A DNA stretch of 64,000 nucleotides from Flavivirga aquimarina (GTDB lineage Bacteria > Bacteroidota > Bacteroidia > Flavobacteriales > Flavobacteriaceae), in NCBI RefSeq assembly GCF_030540835.1, contig NZ_JAUOEK010000120.1, forward strand, positions 1-64,000, written 5' to 3'. A model generated the notes under the pieces. The model searched no databases and was not told where the DNA came from. It was given only the letters and a program-made list of their open reading frames with translations. The position numbers and the translations under genes were made by a program. Positions 53,293 through 62,930 of this stretch are shown here, piece after piece (within the stretch, counting starts at the first letter, position 1; every line of letters begins with the position of its first letter).

Positions 53293-54144
53293 TTAATTGT
53301 AAATTTCAAATTGTTTATTTTTAATGGCATCTTTTGTTATGTCTTTTTCTAATTCTCTAATAAGCTCAAGTTTTCTTTTATTAATAACTATTTGATCTAT
53401 GGTAGGTTTAACATACTCTAGAGGAGCTGTATCATTTCTCAATAAAACATCATTAATTTGCATCAAATATACTCCTAATGAGTCTTTGAGTTGTACAAAA
53501 TTAGATTTTTTTAACAGTTGATTTTTATTTTCGGCAGTTACCACTGGAATTTTATCAATCATTTGACTTAATTTTATCCAAATTGAATCGTTTAATGAAT
53601 AGGATTTAAACTGTATAGATATAGAGTCTAACTCCCTTTTATCTTCATTATTAAAACGTTTAAATTTTTCTTTAATATTATCAAAATCGATAATATTCTC
53701 ATCTACATGTATATAACGGAATTTAAGAAGCTCTTCGTTTAGTTTAAAAACTTCTCTATTACCATTGTAATAATCTTGGGCTTCTTTCGTGTTAATTATT
53801 GTATCTATATTCTTCTTAACTAAAGCTTCTATATATGCTTTTGTGTATAAATCGTTTTTATACTGAATCACTAATTTATCAAATGCTTCTTGCTTTTCTT
53901 CATTTAAATTAAGCATAGCTCCATCTACAAATAGCTGTTGCGTTGCCCAACGATTTATAAAATTTTGTACAACAAGCGTACTATCTTCTTTTGATGTATC
54001 ATCAGACACCAAATCTTTAATATCATCATAATACAAATAGGAGTCGTTTACTCTGGCAATAGGTGTTTGCTCATCTGTTTTTTTAAAAAAGTTGCAAGAG
54101 AGAGCCGTTAACAACAAAAAATATATGATAATTTTAACGCGCAC
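53293..54144 (-). CDS. SurA-N-domain lipoprotein without a clear PPIase domain
   Basis: This 283-residue lipoprotein has a lipobox LTALSC with Cys17. The remainder resembles the helical chaperone domain of SurA/PpiD proteins (PIARVNDSYLYYDDIKDLV, FINRWATQQLFVDGAML, EEKQEAFDKLVIQYKNDLY), and a later region where a parvulin domain would lie lacks the usual FG/GYHI core. It sits between two full PPIase genes, 4 bases downstream of one and 1 base from the other. It probably acts as a non-enzymatic holdase partner, or is a diverged PPIase; the choice is inference. Confidence 0.8.
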   Translation of the reverse strand: MRVKIIIYFLLLTALSCNFFKKTDEQTPIARVNDSYLYYDDIKDLVSDDTSKEDSTLVVQNFINRWATQQLFVDGAMLNLNEEKQEAFDKLVIQYKNDLYTKAYIEALVKKNIDTIINTKEAQDYYNGNREVFKLNEELLKFRYIHVDENIIDFDNIKEKFKRFNNEDKRELDSISIQFKSYSLNDSIWIKLSQMIDKIPVVTAENKNQLLKKSNFVQLKDSLGVYLMQINDVLLRNDTAPLEYVKPTIDQIVINKRKLELIRELEKDITKDAIKNKQFEIYN

Positions 54145-54148
54145 CTAT

Positions 54149-56101
54149 TTACTTTTTAATTTGAGTTTTTATACTATTTAAAGCGTCTTGATTGATTTGT
54201 ATTTTATACTTATTGCCCAAATCTTTTAACCAACTTTCTTCTTTAAAAGCCTGGTAATCGTTTATAACAATTCCTTTAGCTTCTTCAAGGGTTTGTGGTG
54301 TTTTCGGCAATACTTCTTTGGTTTGAACAATTACAAAAGCTTCATTATGCTTATAAACTTTTGAAATACCTTTTTTAAATTGAAAAGATTTAGGAAGTGC
54401 TTGATGATTGGCGTCCATAATACCCGAAGTAAAAATCACTTCAACTTTGTCATTACTATTTACAAGTGTTTTTATTTGGTCTAATGCCATGTTTTTTTCT
54501 AATAACTTAGCCACCTTTTTTAACACTTTCTGTTTTGACGAAGAGGCCACTACTGCATCTATTCGTTGGGGTAGTACATATTTATTTTTATGCGTTTTGT
54601 AAAAATCTTGAATACCTACAGAATCTGTTTTAGCTACATTCCAAATGGTCGTTTCCATCAAATCAAATAATAGCAAACCATCTCTGTACTCATTAACGAT
54701 ATGAGCAAATTCTTCGTTATCATTTTCTAAATTGTCTTCTTGGTATGTAACTAAATTGCTATGTAAAAACTCTTCATATTTTTTTAAAACAATAGATTTA
54801 AATGATCCTTTTTGCCCTCTTCTACGTTGTGCTTCAAATAAATAGTTTCCAAAATCTTTATATAAAAACTGTTTTTCACCAATTTTGACCAATGGTTTAT
54901 CTTCTGTAAATCCATTAGGTAACCGCCATGTCCTTTTAAAATAATCTTCACTAAGTATAGACTCAAAATAATCTAATGCTGGTTGTTTATCATCAATGCC
55001 ATATTTAGTCTTTAATGATTTATATAAAGCTTCATCAATTAATTTAGATCGATCATCTCGTTTTACTTTCTCTTCTAATTCTGGTCTAATAGCTTCATAG
55101 GTCGGTATCGGCTTTTTTCCTATTAGCTTTACAATGTGCCACCCATATTTAGTTTGAAAAGGCTCAGATACGTCATCTATATTATTTAAACCAAAAGCGA
55201 CATCTTCAAATTCCTGCGAGCCCAATTGTCCGCCCGAAAAAGATTTTAATAATCCTCCTTTGGAAGCCGAACTTTGATCGTCGGAAAACTGCTTCGCCAA
55301 AGCTTCAAAATCTTCTCCTTGATTTATTTTTTTGTAAATGTCTTGAATTCTAACTTTTGGTTTTTCTGCTAAAGAATCGCCTTTTTTTTCAACTATCATA
55401 ATATGGGCTACAGTACGTTCTCCTCTGGATTTACGTTTATCTAAAACATGTACTATATGATACCCAAAACGCGTTCTGAAAGGTTTCGATATCTCATCAA
55501 CACCTGTATTAAAAGCAGCATTTTCAAATTTATATACCATTCTAAAACCAGAAAAATAACCTAATTCTTCACCAAAAACAGATTTCCCGTTATGTACTTC
55601 TTTCCTAACTGTTTCAAAACCTTCATTTAAGGCTCTATTTCGAAATTTCAAAATACTATTATAAGCTACAAGTGTATCTTCTGGACTTGCATTTTCTTCA
55701 ACTTTAACTAAAATATGATTTGCCTTGACTTCATAAGAAATTCGTTCGTAAGCTTCTTCAACCATAGCTTCCGTAACCTTAGTATCAGTCATAAAACTTT
55801 TTGCTAATTGCTTTCTATAATTAAGCAACTCTCTTTTGTAAGTAGACTTATTATGAAGTCCTAAAGCTCTGGCTTCTTTTAATTTTAATTTGTAATTGGT
55901 AAAAAGTGTTAAATACTCATCAACATCTTTCTGAGATTCATCTTGAACCAAATCGAGGTTTTTGTTATAAACTCTTAAAAACTCTGATATATAAACAGGA
56001 TCATTATCAACGAAAAAAAGAACATCTTTTTCTACAGATTGTGCTTTAACACTTAATATTAATGTAATTAATATTAAAGTAAATTTATATCTTAATTGCA
56101 T
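54149..56101 (-). CDS. Two-domain PPIC periplasmic isomerase (SurA/PpiD family)
   Basis: This 650-residue exported protein has a signal peptide (MQLRYKFTLILITLILSVKAQ), a helical N-terminal chaperone part (24-120, NDPVYISEFLRVYNKN), two parvulin domains (about 122-222, VKANHILVKVEENASPEDT to RFGYHIVHVLDKR; about 228-335, RTVAHIMIVEKKGD to KYGWHIVKLIGKK) and a long C-terminal helical region of about 300 residues that is unusual for SurA. It is the first gene of the run PpiC - lipoprotein - SurA - MoxR, with gaps of only a few bases. Confidence 0.93.
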   Translation of the reverse strand: MQLRYKFTLILITLILSVKAQSVEKDVLFFVDNDPVYISEFLRVYNKNLDLVQDESQKDVDEYLTLFTNYKLKLKEARALGLHNKSTYKRELLNYRKQLAKSFMTDTKVTEAMVEEAYERISYEVKANHILVKVEENASPEDTLVAYNSILKFRNRALNEGFETVRKEVHNGKSVFGEELGYFSGFRMVYKFENAAFNTGVDEISKPFRTRFGYHIVHVLDKRKSRGERTVAHIMIVEKKGDSLAEKPKVRIQDIYKKINQGEDFEALAKQFSDDQSSASKGGLLKSFSGGQLGSQEFEDVAFGLNNIDDVSEPFQTKYGWHIVKLIGKKPIPTYEAIRPELEEKVKRDDRSKLIDEALYKSLKTKYGIDDKQPALDYFESILSEDYFKRTWRLPNGFTEDKPLVKIGEKQFLYKDFGNYLFEAQRRRGQKGSFKSIVLKKYEEFLHSNLVTYQEDNLENDNEEFAHIVNEYRDGLLLFDLMETTIWNVAKTDSVGIQDFYKTHKNKYVLPQRIDAVVASSSKQKVLKKVAKLLEKNMALDQIKTLVNSNDKVEVIFTSGIMDANHQALPKSFQFKKGISKVYKHNEAFVIVQTKEVLPKTPQTLEEAKGIVINDYQAFKEESWLKDLGNKYKIQINQDALNSIKTQIKK

Positions 56102-56213
56102 GAAAAGTGAAAATTTGAAAATTATTCAATGGTTTACAAAAATAGTAATATAAACCTATATTACAAGTTGTTTTATAAACGATTAAAAAATCCCATTATT
56201 ACGTTTTTTAAAT

Positions 56214-56221
56214 TATATTTG
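56214..56221 (+). promoter_or_regulatory. -7 box of the 78-residue gene
   Basis: TATATTTG matches TAnnTTTG exactly, 27 bases before the ATG at 56249. It supports that start over the in-frame ATG at 56129. Confidence 0.4.
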
Positions 56222-56248
56222 AATAACAATTTACTACTCTCCTTGCAT

Positions 56249-56485
56249 ATGCGTAAGCTAAAACTTATTTGGGATTTTCATGGGCCCAATGCTTCTAAAA
56301 TAGCACAACATCATGAAATTCATTTAAAAGAATATATTCAATTAGAAAACCTAAATATTTCTATTACTGGTGTCGAAGATTTAAATGATGTACATTCTAT
56401 AGCTTTTTTAATCGTTAATGAAGATAAAATGAAACCTATTAGAGATGCTTTAAAACCTCATCGCGGGCAGGTTTACGACAGCTAA
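56249..56485 (+). CDS. Short conserved hypothetical protein
   Basis: This 78-residue protein starts MRKLKLIWDFHGPNASKIAQ and reads HHEIHLKEYIQLENLNISIT then VHSIAFLIVNEDKMKPIRDALKPHRGQVYDS. It has an alpha/beta pattern like a small ferredoxin-like domain and several histidines (FHGP, QHHEIH). A longer ORF to 56129 exists, but the part before 56249 is hydrophobic and atypical, and a -7 box falls between. I recall similar proteins in Flavobacteriaceae but no function. It may be a single-gene transcript. Confidence 0.7.
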   Translation: MRKLKLIWDFHGPNASKIAQHHEIHLKEYIQLENLNISITGVEDLNDVHSIAFLIVNEDKMKPIRDALKPHRGQVYDS

Positions 56486-56589
56486 TTAACAACATTCGCT
56501 TATATTATCTAATAAAACCCTATGATTAAAATTTACTTTTAGTATTATTGAAAAATATAATTTTAATATATCGTTTCTAATTACACATA

Positions 56590-58824
56590 ATGAGTTTTTT
56601 AAAAACCTTCGATTGTAAAAAAAACAACCTTTATTTAAAAAAAGTATATTACATTCTTATAATATTCTTTTTAGTTTATGCTTGTAAAAAGAATGAATAT
56701 CAGCCTAAAAGTGATATTCTTCAAAAAACAGAGCATGCTAAATTTGTTGGTAAAGAGGCTTGTATAGAATGCCATAAATTAGAGTATGACAGCTGGAATG
56801 GCTCTCATCATGAACAGGCTATGAAAATTGCCGACTCTACAACTATTTTAGGTGATTTTAACAACAAAACCTTTGAGCACAAAGGCGTTAAAAATACTTT
56901 TTTTAAACGGGAAAACAGTTTTTATGTAAATACTGCTGATAAAAATGGCGACTATCGCGATTATAAAATAGTATACACTTTTGGAGTAACTCCTTTACAA
57001 CAATATATTGTTAAATTTCCCGATGGTGCTTACCAATGTTTAGTAACTGCATGGGATACTGAAAAGAATAAGTGGTTTCATTTACAACCTAATTTAGAAT
57101 TGGCTCATGATGAGTGGATAAACTGGACGGGAGGTGCCATGAGATGGAATACGGCTTGTGCAGACTGCCATTCCACAAATCTTGAGAAAAATTTTGATTC
57201 AAAAACGAATACTTTCAACACTACTTTTAGCGAGATTAATGTAAGTTGTGAAGCCTGCCATGGGCCAGCCAGTAATCATGTCTCATTTTATAAAAATTAC
57301 GACAATAAAGATGCTGTGCCTCCAAAATTGCATATGAGCAAATCACTACCTCAAAAAAGCCTCGTCGAAAAATGTGCAAGGTGTCATTCCAGAAGAGGGC
57401 AAATCACGAAAAAATTCGATTACGAAGGGCATTTTTTAGACCATTACAATCCTAGTCTACTTATTGACCCTATTTATGAACTTGATGGTCAAATAAAAGA
57501 TGAGGATTACGTGTATGGGTCTTTCATGCAAAGTAAAATGTATCAAAACAATGTTACTTGTACCGATTGCCATGATGCCCATTCATTAAAACTTAAAAAA
57601 ACTGGGAACAACCTTTGTTTATCATGCCATGAACCTAAATATGACAGTAAGTCGCATCATTATCACCAAGCAAACACAGAAGGGTCTCAGTGCATTAATT
57701 GTCATATGACCGGTAAAGTATATATGGGTAATGATTTTAGACGCGATCATAGCTTTAGAGTTCCAAGACCAGATCAATCTGTAAAATACGGTACTCCTAA
57801 TGCCTGTAATGGGTGTCATAAAGACAAAACACCTGAGTGGGCCAGTGAATTTATTAACTCTAAATATGGTACCAAACGCCCTGATCATTTTTCTAATTAT
57901 CTCCTTGAGGGGGCTCATGGTAACCACGACGCTTTATACACATTACTGTCTCAAGATAAATTTCCAGAAATTGCTAGAGCAACTGCTTTGTACCTATATA
58001 CAAACAATCAACTATCGTATAAAGAAATTAATGATGTTAGAAAATTTCTAAAAGATTCTTCTATTCTTGTTCGACATGAAGCGGTGCGTTCTTTTGAAAA
58101 AATTGGTGATCAAAATTATCATGCAGATATTGAACCTTTATTAAAAGATTCTATTAGATTAGTAAGAACCTCTGCTGTAAAATACTTTAACAGTATAGGA
58201 GCTAATATGTCGAGCAATAGCGATTTTAAAAAAGCTGAAGAAGAATATTTAGAAGAACTGGATATGAATGCTGATTTTGCTACCGGTCAACATCATATTG
58301 CCATTTATAATGAGATGAAAGGCCGTACAGATTTAGCTATTGAAGCTTATAGAAAATCTTTAGAAATAGATAATCGTTATAATTTATCTAGAATGAATCT
58401 GGCTTTATTAGTGTATAAACAGGGGAATATAGAGGAAGCAAAAGAACTTTATCTTAAAGTTATTGAATTAGAACCGGAGTATAGCAATTCTTATTATATG
58501 CTAGGGTTATTGTTTAACGAAATCGGAGACACCAAAAATGCTTTAAAATATCTGGATGAATCATGCAAGAGAGAACCTGTTAATATTCGTGCTTTTTATA
58601 ATTACGCTTTAAAACTTCAAGGAGAAAATTTAAACCAAAAATCGATAGAAATTATTAATAAAGCTTTAGGTTTTTTCCCCGAAAATGAAAATCTGTTATA
58701 TGTAAAACTAATTGGTGAAATTAATTTAAAGCAGAATGACAAAGCATACATCACTTGCTCAAAACTTATTCAAATAGCACCTAGTAATGCTAATTACAAA
58801 CAAATTCTGGAAAGCCTAAAATAA
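56590..58824 (+). CDS. Octaheme cytochrome c lipoprotein with HEAT and TPR repeats
   Basis: This 744-residue protein has a membrane-type leader with lipobox LVYAC (Cys32) and eight CxxCH heme-binding motifs: CIECH 58-62, CADCH 190-194, CEACH 220-224, CARCH 262-266, CTDCH 324-328, CLSCH 343-347, CINCH 368-372 and CNGCH 406-410. HEAT-like repeats (about 440-540, VRKFLKDSSILVRHEAVRSF) and four or more TPR units (about 555-740) follow. It is probably anchored outside the cytoplasm. The heme spacing is like cytochrome c554/octaheme reductases, but the HEAT-TPR tail is like the deca-heme/TPR proteins of environmental bacteria. The electron partner and acceptor are unknown. Confidence 0.9.
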   Translation: MSFLKTFDCKKNNLYLKKVYYILIIFFLVYACKKNEYQPKSDILQKTEHAKFVGKEACIECHKLEYDSWNGSHHEQAMKIADSTTILGDFNNKTFEHKGVKNTFFKRENSFYVNTADKNGDYRDYKIVYTFGVTPLQQYIVKFPDGAYQCLVTAWDTEKNKWFHLQPNLELAHDEWINWTGGAMRWNTACADCHSTNLEKNFDSKTNTFNTTFSEINVSCEACHGPASNHVSFYKNYDNKDAVPPKLHMSKSLPQKSLVEKCARCHSRRGQITKKFDYEGHFLDHYNPSLLIDPIYELDGQIKDEDYVYGSFMQSKMYQNNVTCTDCHDAHSLKLKKTGNNLCLSCHEPKYDSKSHHYHQANTEGSQCINCHMTGKVYMGNDFRRDHSFRVPRPDQSVKYGTPNACNGCHKDKTPEWASEFINSKYGTKRPDHFSNYLLEGAHGNHDALYTLLSQDKFPEIARATALYLYTNNQLSYKEINDVRKFLKDSSILVRHEAVRSFEKIGDQNYHADIEPLLKDSIRLVRTSAVKYFNSIGANMSSNSDFKKAEEEYLEELDMNADFATGQHHIAIYNEMKGRTDLAIEAYRKSLEIDNRYNLSRMNLALLVYKQGNIEEAKELYLKVIELEPEYSNSYYMLGLLFNEIGDTKNALKYLDESCKREPVNIRAFYNYALKLQGENLNQKSIEIINKALGFFPENENLLYVKLIGEINLKQNDKAYITCSKLIQIAPSNANYKQILESLK

Positions 58825-58851
58825 CGAATGAAAAGTTTCTAATGTAATTTG

Positions 58852-58943
58852 GTGCTCTAAATATTATTTTTAATAACACAAATAGTCGCTTTCGCGGGAT
58901 CAATTAATCTAAGATTTGCAAAAGTTAATTATATTTAGAACAC
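58852..58943. repeat. Inverted-repeat element with internal hairpin
   Basis: Outer arms GTGCTCTAAATATTA (58852-58866) and TTATATTTAGAACAC (58929-58943) pair at 13 of 15 positions. Inside, CGCTTTCGCGGG (58887-58898) is a remnant of a widespread bacterial GC hairpin. About 92 bases, non-coding, between the cytochrome gene and the next gene. Confidence 0.5.
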
Positions 58944-59010
58944 AGCAAAAAATAGTATATAAATATATCTTATACATTGCTTCTTGTTTTAATCAAAAAA
59001 ATTATTAAAA

Positions 59011-59424
59011 ATGAATTACAAGGAAAAAATTGGAACAAAAGAAACACCCTTAAAACTAAAAACACCTCCTTTATCATCTGAATACACAATGCATGTTGAT
59101 GAAAAAGATGGAAAAGAGATACTGGTTTGTACTGTTGGTAAAACTATTCTCCATTACGATATTAGATGCTTAAATGATCTGCACGAAATGCTTAAGAAAC
59201 ATGGAGATTGGATAGAGTTAGGAAGTAAAGATGAAAAAGTGGCTACTAAAGAAGGTACGGTTGAACATTGGGGGCGCTCTTCAAGCAATCCCTTAGGTGG
59301 TTGGTATGGATTAAAAAAGAATTTTAGAGGACGATTTGGAATGTACATACCGCCATTAATGGAAGCGTTAGGACTTGCAGAGGTAACACATGAAAAAAGA
59401 AATAATAAAATGAAAGCACTATAA
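59011..59424 (+). CDS. Conserved hypothetical protein next to an MFS transporter
   Basis: This 137-residue basic protein has no signal peptide. It reads LKLKTPPLSSEYTMHVDEKD, GKEILVCTVGKTILHYDIRC, LNDLHEMLKKHGDWIELGSK, then VATKEGTVEHWGRSSSNPLG and KKNFRGRFGMYIPPLMEALG. The last part looks like a small alpha/beta domain. I do not recognise the family with certainty. The MFS gene starts 17 bases after its stop on the same strand, so the two are likely one operon. Confidence 0.7.
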   Translation: MNYKEKIGTKETPLKLKTPPLSSEYTMHVDEKDGKEILVCTVGKTILHYDIRCLNDLHEMLKKHGDWIELGSKDEKVATKEGTVEHWGRSSSNPLGGWYGLKKNFRGRFGMYIPPLMEALGLAEVTHEKRNNKMKAL

Positions 59425-59441
59425 AACCAAAATAATTATAA

Positions 59442-60620
59442 ATGCAACAACAAAGTGCCATACTTAAAGTAATTGTAGTTTCTCAATTCTTGTGTACATC
59501 ACTTTGGTTTGCTAGCAATGGGATTATAAATGACCTTATAGACACCTTTCAACTTAAAGCTGATGCTTTAGGTCACTTAACATCTTCTGTTCAATTTGGT
59601 TTTATCTCTGGTACGTTAATCTTTGCTATTTTAAACATTGCGGATCGCTATAAGCCTTCAAAAGTATTTTTTATAAGTGCTATATTATCTGCTTTATTTA
59701 ACATTGGAGTCTTATGGGAAGGTAACCATTTAATCAGTTTGTTATTGTTTCGCTTTTTTACTGGTTTTTTTCTTGCCGGAATTTACCCCATAGGAATGAA
59801 AATAGCTGCTGATTATTATAGTGAAGGGCTTGGTAAATCACTTGGTTTTTTGGTTGGAGCTCTGGTACTAGGTACTGCTTTACCTCATTTATTAAAAGGA
59901 ATTATGGAAACATTGTTCTGGAAATCTGTAATATTTACAACAACATCTCTTTCAATTACTGGAGGGTTACTTATGTTTATCATGGTTCCCGACGGCCCAT
60001 ATAGAAAACCCAGCCAGAAGTTAAATCTTTTAGCTTTTTTCAGTGTATTTCGTAATCGCAAATTTCGTTCTTCTGCTTTCGGATATTTTGGGCATATGTG
60101 GGAACTCTATGCCTTTTGGGCATTTACACCTATTATGTTAAAAGGATATAGCAATTTGCATCCTGAAATTATACTTAACATTCCTGTTCTATCTTTTATA
60201 ATTATTGGGTCTGGTGGATTGGCTTGTATTTTAGGAGGCTATCTTTCTCAAATAGTTGGTATTAAAAAAACAGCTTTCATATCTCTATTACTATCATGTG
60301 TATGCTGTATAATATCACCATGGGTATTTACTTCTGAATCGGAAAGTATATTTATAGCTTTTCTCATCTTTTGGGGCATGGTAGTGATTGCCGACTCTCC
60401 TCTTTTTTCAACATTAGTAGCGCAAAACGCAACGCCCGAAATAAAAGGAACTGCTTTAACAATAGTCAATTGCATTGGGTTTGCAATAACTATAATTAGT
60501 ATTCAAATCATAAACCACATGAGAGGTTTAACAGATTCAAATAATATTTATGTAATACTTGCTATTGGGCCTATATTAGGATTAATAGCATTGAGTAAAA
60601 CGCCAACAAAAACTATCTAG
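59442..60620 (+). CDS. Major facilitator superfamily transporter
   Basis: This 392-residue inner-membrane transporter has about twelve helices. The loop 2-3 motif is degenerate ([14 protein letters not shown]), but the helix 4-5 segment [20 protein letters not shown] is typical of MFS. No substrate can be assigned; the family form resembles putative nitrate/drug or sugar exporters only loosely. It is in a likely operon with the 137-residue gene and converges on guaB, whose stop it overlaps by 8 bases. Confidence 0.88.
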   Translation: MQQQSAILKVIVVSQFLCTSLWFASNGIINDLIDTFQLKADALGHLTSSVQFGFISGTLIFAILNIADRYKPSKVFFISAILSALFNIGVLWEGNHLISLLLFRFFTGFFLAGIYPIGMKIAADYYSEGLGKSLGFLVGALVLGTALPHLLKGIMETLFWKSVIFTTTSLSITGGLLMFIMVPDGPYRKPSQKLNLLAFFSVFRNRKFRSSAFGYFGHMWELYAFWAFTPIMLKGYSNLHPEIILNIPVLSFIIIGSGGLACILGGYLSQIVGIKKTAFISLLLSCVCCIISPWVFTSESESIFIAFLIFWGMVVIADSPLFSTLVAQNATPEIKGTALTIVNCIGFAITIISIQIINHMRGLTDSNNIYVILAIGPILGLIALSKTPTKTI

Positions 60621-62085
60621 AGTAATTAGGAGATTCTTTTGTAATAGTAACATCATGAGGGTGACTTTCGTTAATCCCACTTGCTGTGATTTTTACAAAC
60701 CTTCCATTTTCTTTTAATGCCTCTATATCTTTTGCGCCACAGTATCCCATACCGGCACGTAAACCGCCAATAAACTGATGGATACTTTCGTATAAATCTC
60801 CTTTATAAGGCACTCTGCCTACTATGCCTTCTGGTACGAGCTTTTTAATATCGTCTTCTACATCTTGAAAATATCGGTCTTTACTACCTTGCTTCATCGC
60901 TTCAACTGATCCCATGCCTCGGTATGACTTAAATTTTCTTCCTTCGTATATAATAGTTTCTCCAGGAGATTCTTTTGTTCCTGCTAACAACGATCCTAAC
61001 ATAACAGTATCTGCACCTGCAGCAATCGCTTTTGGAATATCTCCTGTATAACGAATACCTCCATCTGCTATAACTGGTACACCTGTACCTTTTATAGCTT
61101 CGGCAACTTCTAAAACTGCTGAAAACTGAGGAAACCCTACCCCTGCAACAACACGCGTAGTACAAATAGACCCTGGACCGATACCTACTTTTACAGCATC
61201 AGCTCCAGCTTCTACCAAGTATTTTGCTGCATCGCCTGTTGCTATATTACCTACTACAACTTCTAATTCTGGGAATTTAGACTTAATTTCTTTCAATACA
61301 TTAACCACACCTTTGGTATGACCATGTGCTGTATCAATTACAACGGCATCAACCCCAGCACTTACCAAAGCCTCTGCTCTATCTACGGCATCTCCAGTAA
61401 CACCTATAGCCGCAGCGACACGTAAACGTCCATATTGATCTTTATTTGCTATTGGTTTCTGACTAAGTTTTGTTATATCTCTAAAGGTAATTAAACCTGA
61501 TAGTTTAAAATTATCATCAACTATAAGTAACTTTTCAATTTTATGTTCTTGAAGAATTTTTTCAGCATCTTTTAAAGACGTTCCAACAGCAGCAGTTACC
61601 AGATTTTCACCAGTCATTACCTCTGCAATAAGTCTGGAATTATCATGCTCGAAACGTAAATCACGATTGGTTACAATTCCTTTTAACGTACCACTTTCAT
61701 CAACTATAGGAATACCACCAATACCATGTTCTGCCATGGCTTGCTTGGCATCTTTAACCTTAGCAGTAAGTGGTAAAGTAACAGGATCCATAATCATACC
61801 ACTTTCGGCCCGCTTTACTCTTCTAACCTTTAAAGCCTGTGCTTCAATAGTCATATTTTTGTGCAATACGCCTATACCTCCTTCTTGTGCCATGGCAATA
61901 GCCATTTTACTCTCGGTAACAGTATCCATTGCTGCCGAAATAATAGGTACATTAATAGTAATATTACGAGTAAATTTTGTTTGAATATTAACTTCGCGTG
62001 GAAGAACTTCTGAAAATGCCGGAACTAAAAGGATATCATCGTAGGTTAATCCCTCTCCTACTATTTTGTTTTGATGTGAAGTCAT
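60613..62085 (-). CDS. guaB: Inosine-5'-monophosphate dehydrogenase
   Basis: This 490-residue enzyme oxidises IMP to XMP with NAD+, the committed step to GMP. The N-terminal barrel part has [16 protein letters not shown], two CBS domains (about 98-205) follow, and the catalytic loop holds Cys308 in [17 protein letters not shown]. The flap has [18 protein letters not shown]. Length is standard. It is convergent with the MFS gene, with an 8-base overlap of coding ends. Upstream lie a perfect -7 box and a 9-bp inverted repeat. Confidence 0.98.
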   Translation of the reverse strand: MTSHQNKIVGEGLTYDDILLVPAFSEVLPREVNIQTKFTRNITINVPIISAAMDTVTESKMAIAMAQEGGIGVLHKNMTIEAQALKVRRVKRAESGMIMDPVTLPLTAKVKDAKQAMAEHGIGGIPIVDESGTLKGIVTNRDLRFEHDNSRLIAEVMTGENLVTAAVGTSLKDAEKILQEHKIEKLLIVDDNFKLSGLITFRDITKLSQKPIANKDQYGRLRVAAAIGVTGDAVDRAEALVSAGVDAVVIDTAHGHTKGVVNVLKEIKSKFPELEVVVGNIATGDAAKYLVEAGADAVKVGIGPGSICTTRVVAGVGFPQFSAVLEVAEAIKGTGVPVIADGGIRYTGDIPKAIAAGADTVMLGSLLAGTKESPGETIIYEGRKFKSYRGMGSVEAMKQGSKDRYFQDVEDDIKKLVPEGIVGRVPYKGDLYESIHQFIGGLRAGMGYCGAKDIEALKENGRFVKITASGINESHPHDVTITKESPNYSR

Positions 62086-62086
62086 G

Positions 62087-62109
62087 ATGCAATTACGTTA
62101 TAATTGCAT
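62087..62109 (-). promoter_or_regulatory. Inverted repeat at the guaB start site (candidate operator)
   Basis: ATGCAATTA (62087-62095) and TAATTGCAT (62101-62109) are perfect inverted copies around a 5-base centre. The repeat ends one base before the guaB ATG and covers the start point predicted from the -7 box at 62111-62118. It may be an operator for a dimeric regulator or an RNA hairpin at the 5' end. Confidence 0.5.
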
Positions 62110-62110
62110 G

Positions 62111-62118
62111 CAAATATA
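62111..62118 (-). promoter_or_regulatory. -7 box of guaB
   Basis: On the minus strand TATATTTG matches TAnnTTTG exactly, about 26 bases before the ATG. No clear -33 TTTG is seen. Confidence 0.5.
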
Positions 62119-62145
62119 CAACTAAATTCTAAGATATAATTATAA

Positions 62146-62853
62146 TTATTTATAGCCATTTATGCAATATGGTCTAAGTACCTCAACTGCATAATTATAA
62201 CGGTTTTCTGAATTCGATAACTTATTTTTAAAACGGATAGCTTTAGGCACTACTAAACCATACAAAAGTACCCCTTTTGCTATACGTTCCATTTTTTTTA
62301 AACTGCGTTCATCTATTGTTTTATATACACTTTCTAACCAAATGTATTGCTCTTTATATAGTATTTTCTCATCCCATTTAGTAGCTTCTTCGTCTTTTAA
62401 AATGATATCTGAATTAAAAATATTTTGCAATTCGATAAAAACATTATTAAAAACTGTTTTACTCCCAGCCTTAGCATATTGTAAAACTTGTCTGTTTGCG
62501 AATATAGAATATGGGAAAGATTCCATTAGACGTAGTTTTCGAGAGATAAAATGAGCCATCTTTACCCACATAACTTCATGTTCTTGCTTATTATATGTTT
62601 CGAAAAGCCATTTGTAAAAATCTCTTCGCTCAACGATTCTTAAATACTCCTGAGGTAAATTATTTATTAAATTATATTTATTAGCATTTTGCCATGATAT
62701 GGTGTTTTGAATTCTATCTAGCCTTAACCAATCTGAAGGTGCTAAATGTTCTTTTTGAGTTTCTTTTTGATATGCTTTTAAGCTTTTCCATTCTTTAGCA
62801 GAAAGTCTACTATTTAAAGTGATTAAAAGAGCAAAAACGATCTGTCGTATCAT
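62146..62853 (-). CDS. Exported helical protein of unknown function
   Basis: This 235-residue protein begins MIRQIVFALLITLNSRLSAK, a probable signal peptide, followed by a highly charged and aromatic helical body (EWKSLKAYQKETQKEHLAPS, LRLDRIQNTISWQNANKYNL). No catalytic motif is recognised. Similar proteins in Flavobacteriaceae have sometimes been labelled with an insecticidal-toxin name, which the sequence does not support. It follows the beta-barrel gene at 62931 by 77 bases on the same strand, so it may be transcribed with it. Confidence 0.75.
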   Translation of the reverse strand: MIRQIVFALLITLNSRLSAKEWKSLKAYQKETQKEHLAPSDWLRLDRIQNTISWQNANKYNLINNLPQEYLRIVERRDFYKWLFETYNKQEHEVMWVKMAHFISRKLRLMESFPYSIFANRQVLQYAKAGSKTVFNNVFIELQNIFNSDIILKDEEATKWDEKILYKEQYIWLESVYKTIDERSLKKMERIAKGVLLYGLVVPKAIRFKNKLSNSENRYNYAVEVLRPYCINGYK

Positions 62854-62930
62854 GATATAAAAATACGATATATCTGAAAAGTGTTTTTTACATACAGTAA
62901 AATAATCTAATTTATGGTAAAGTAAACATT

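Noticed and set aside
53291-53330. ATG at 53330 as start of the SurA-like gene
   Set aside because: It overlaps the preceding gene by 38 bases and adds a polar stretch before the signal peptide; kept as the alternative.
57622-58051. ORFs overlapping the octaheme cytochrome gene on both strands
   Set aside because: The cytochrome frame explains the sequence (heme motifs, HEAT, TPR); the others have no domain.
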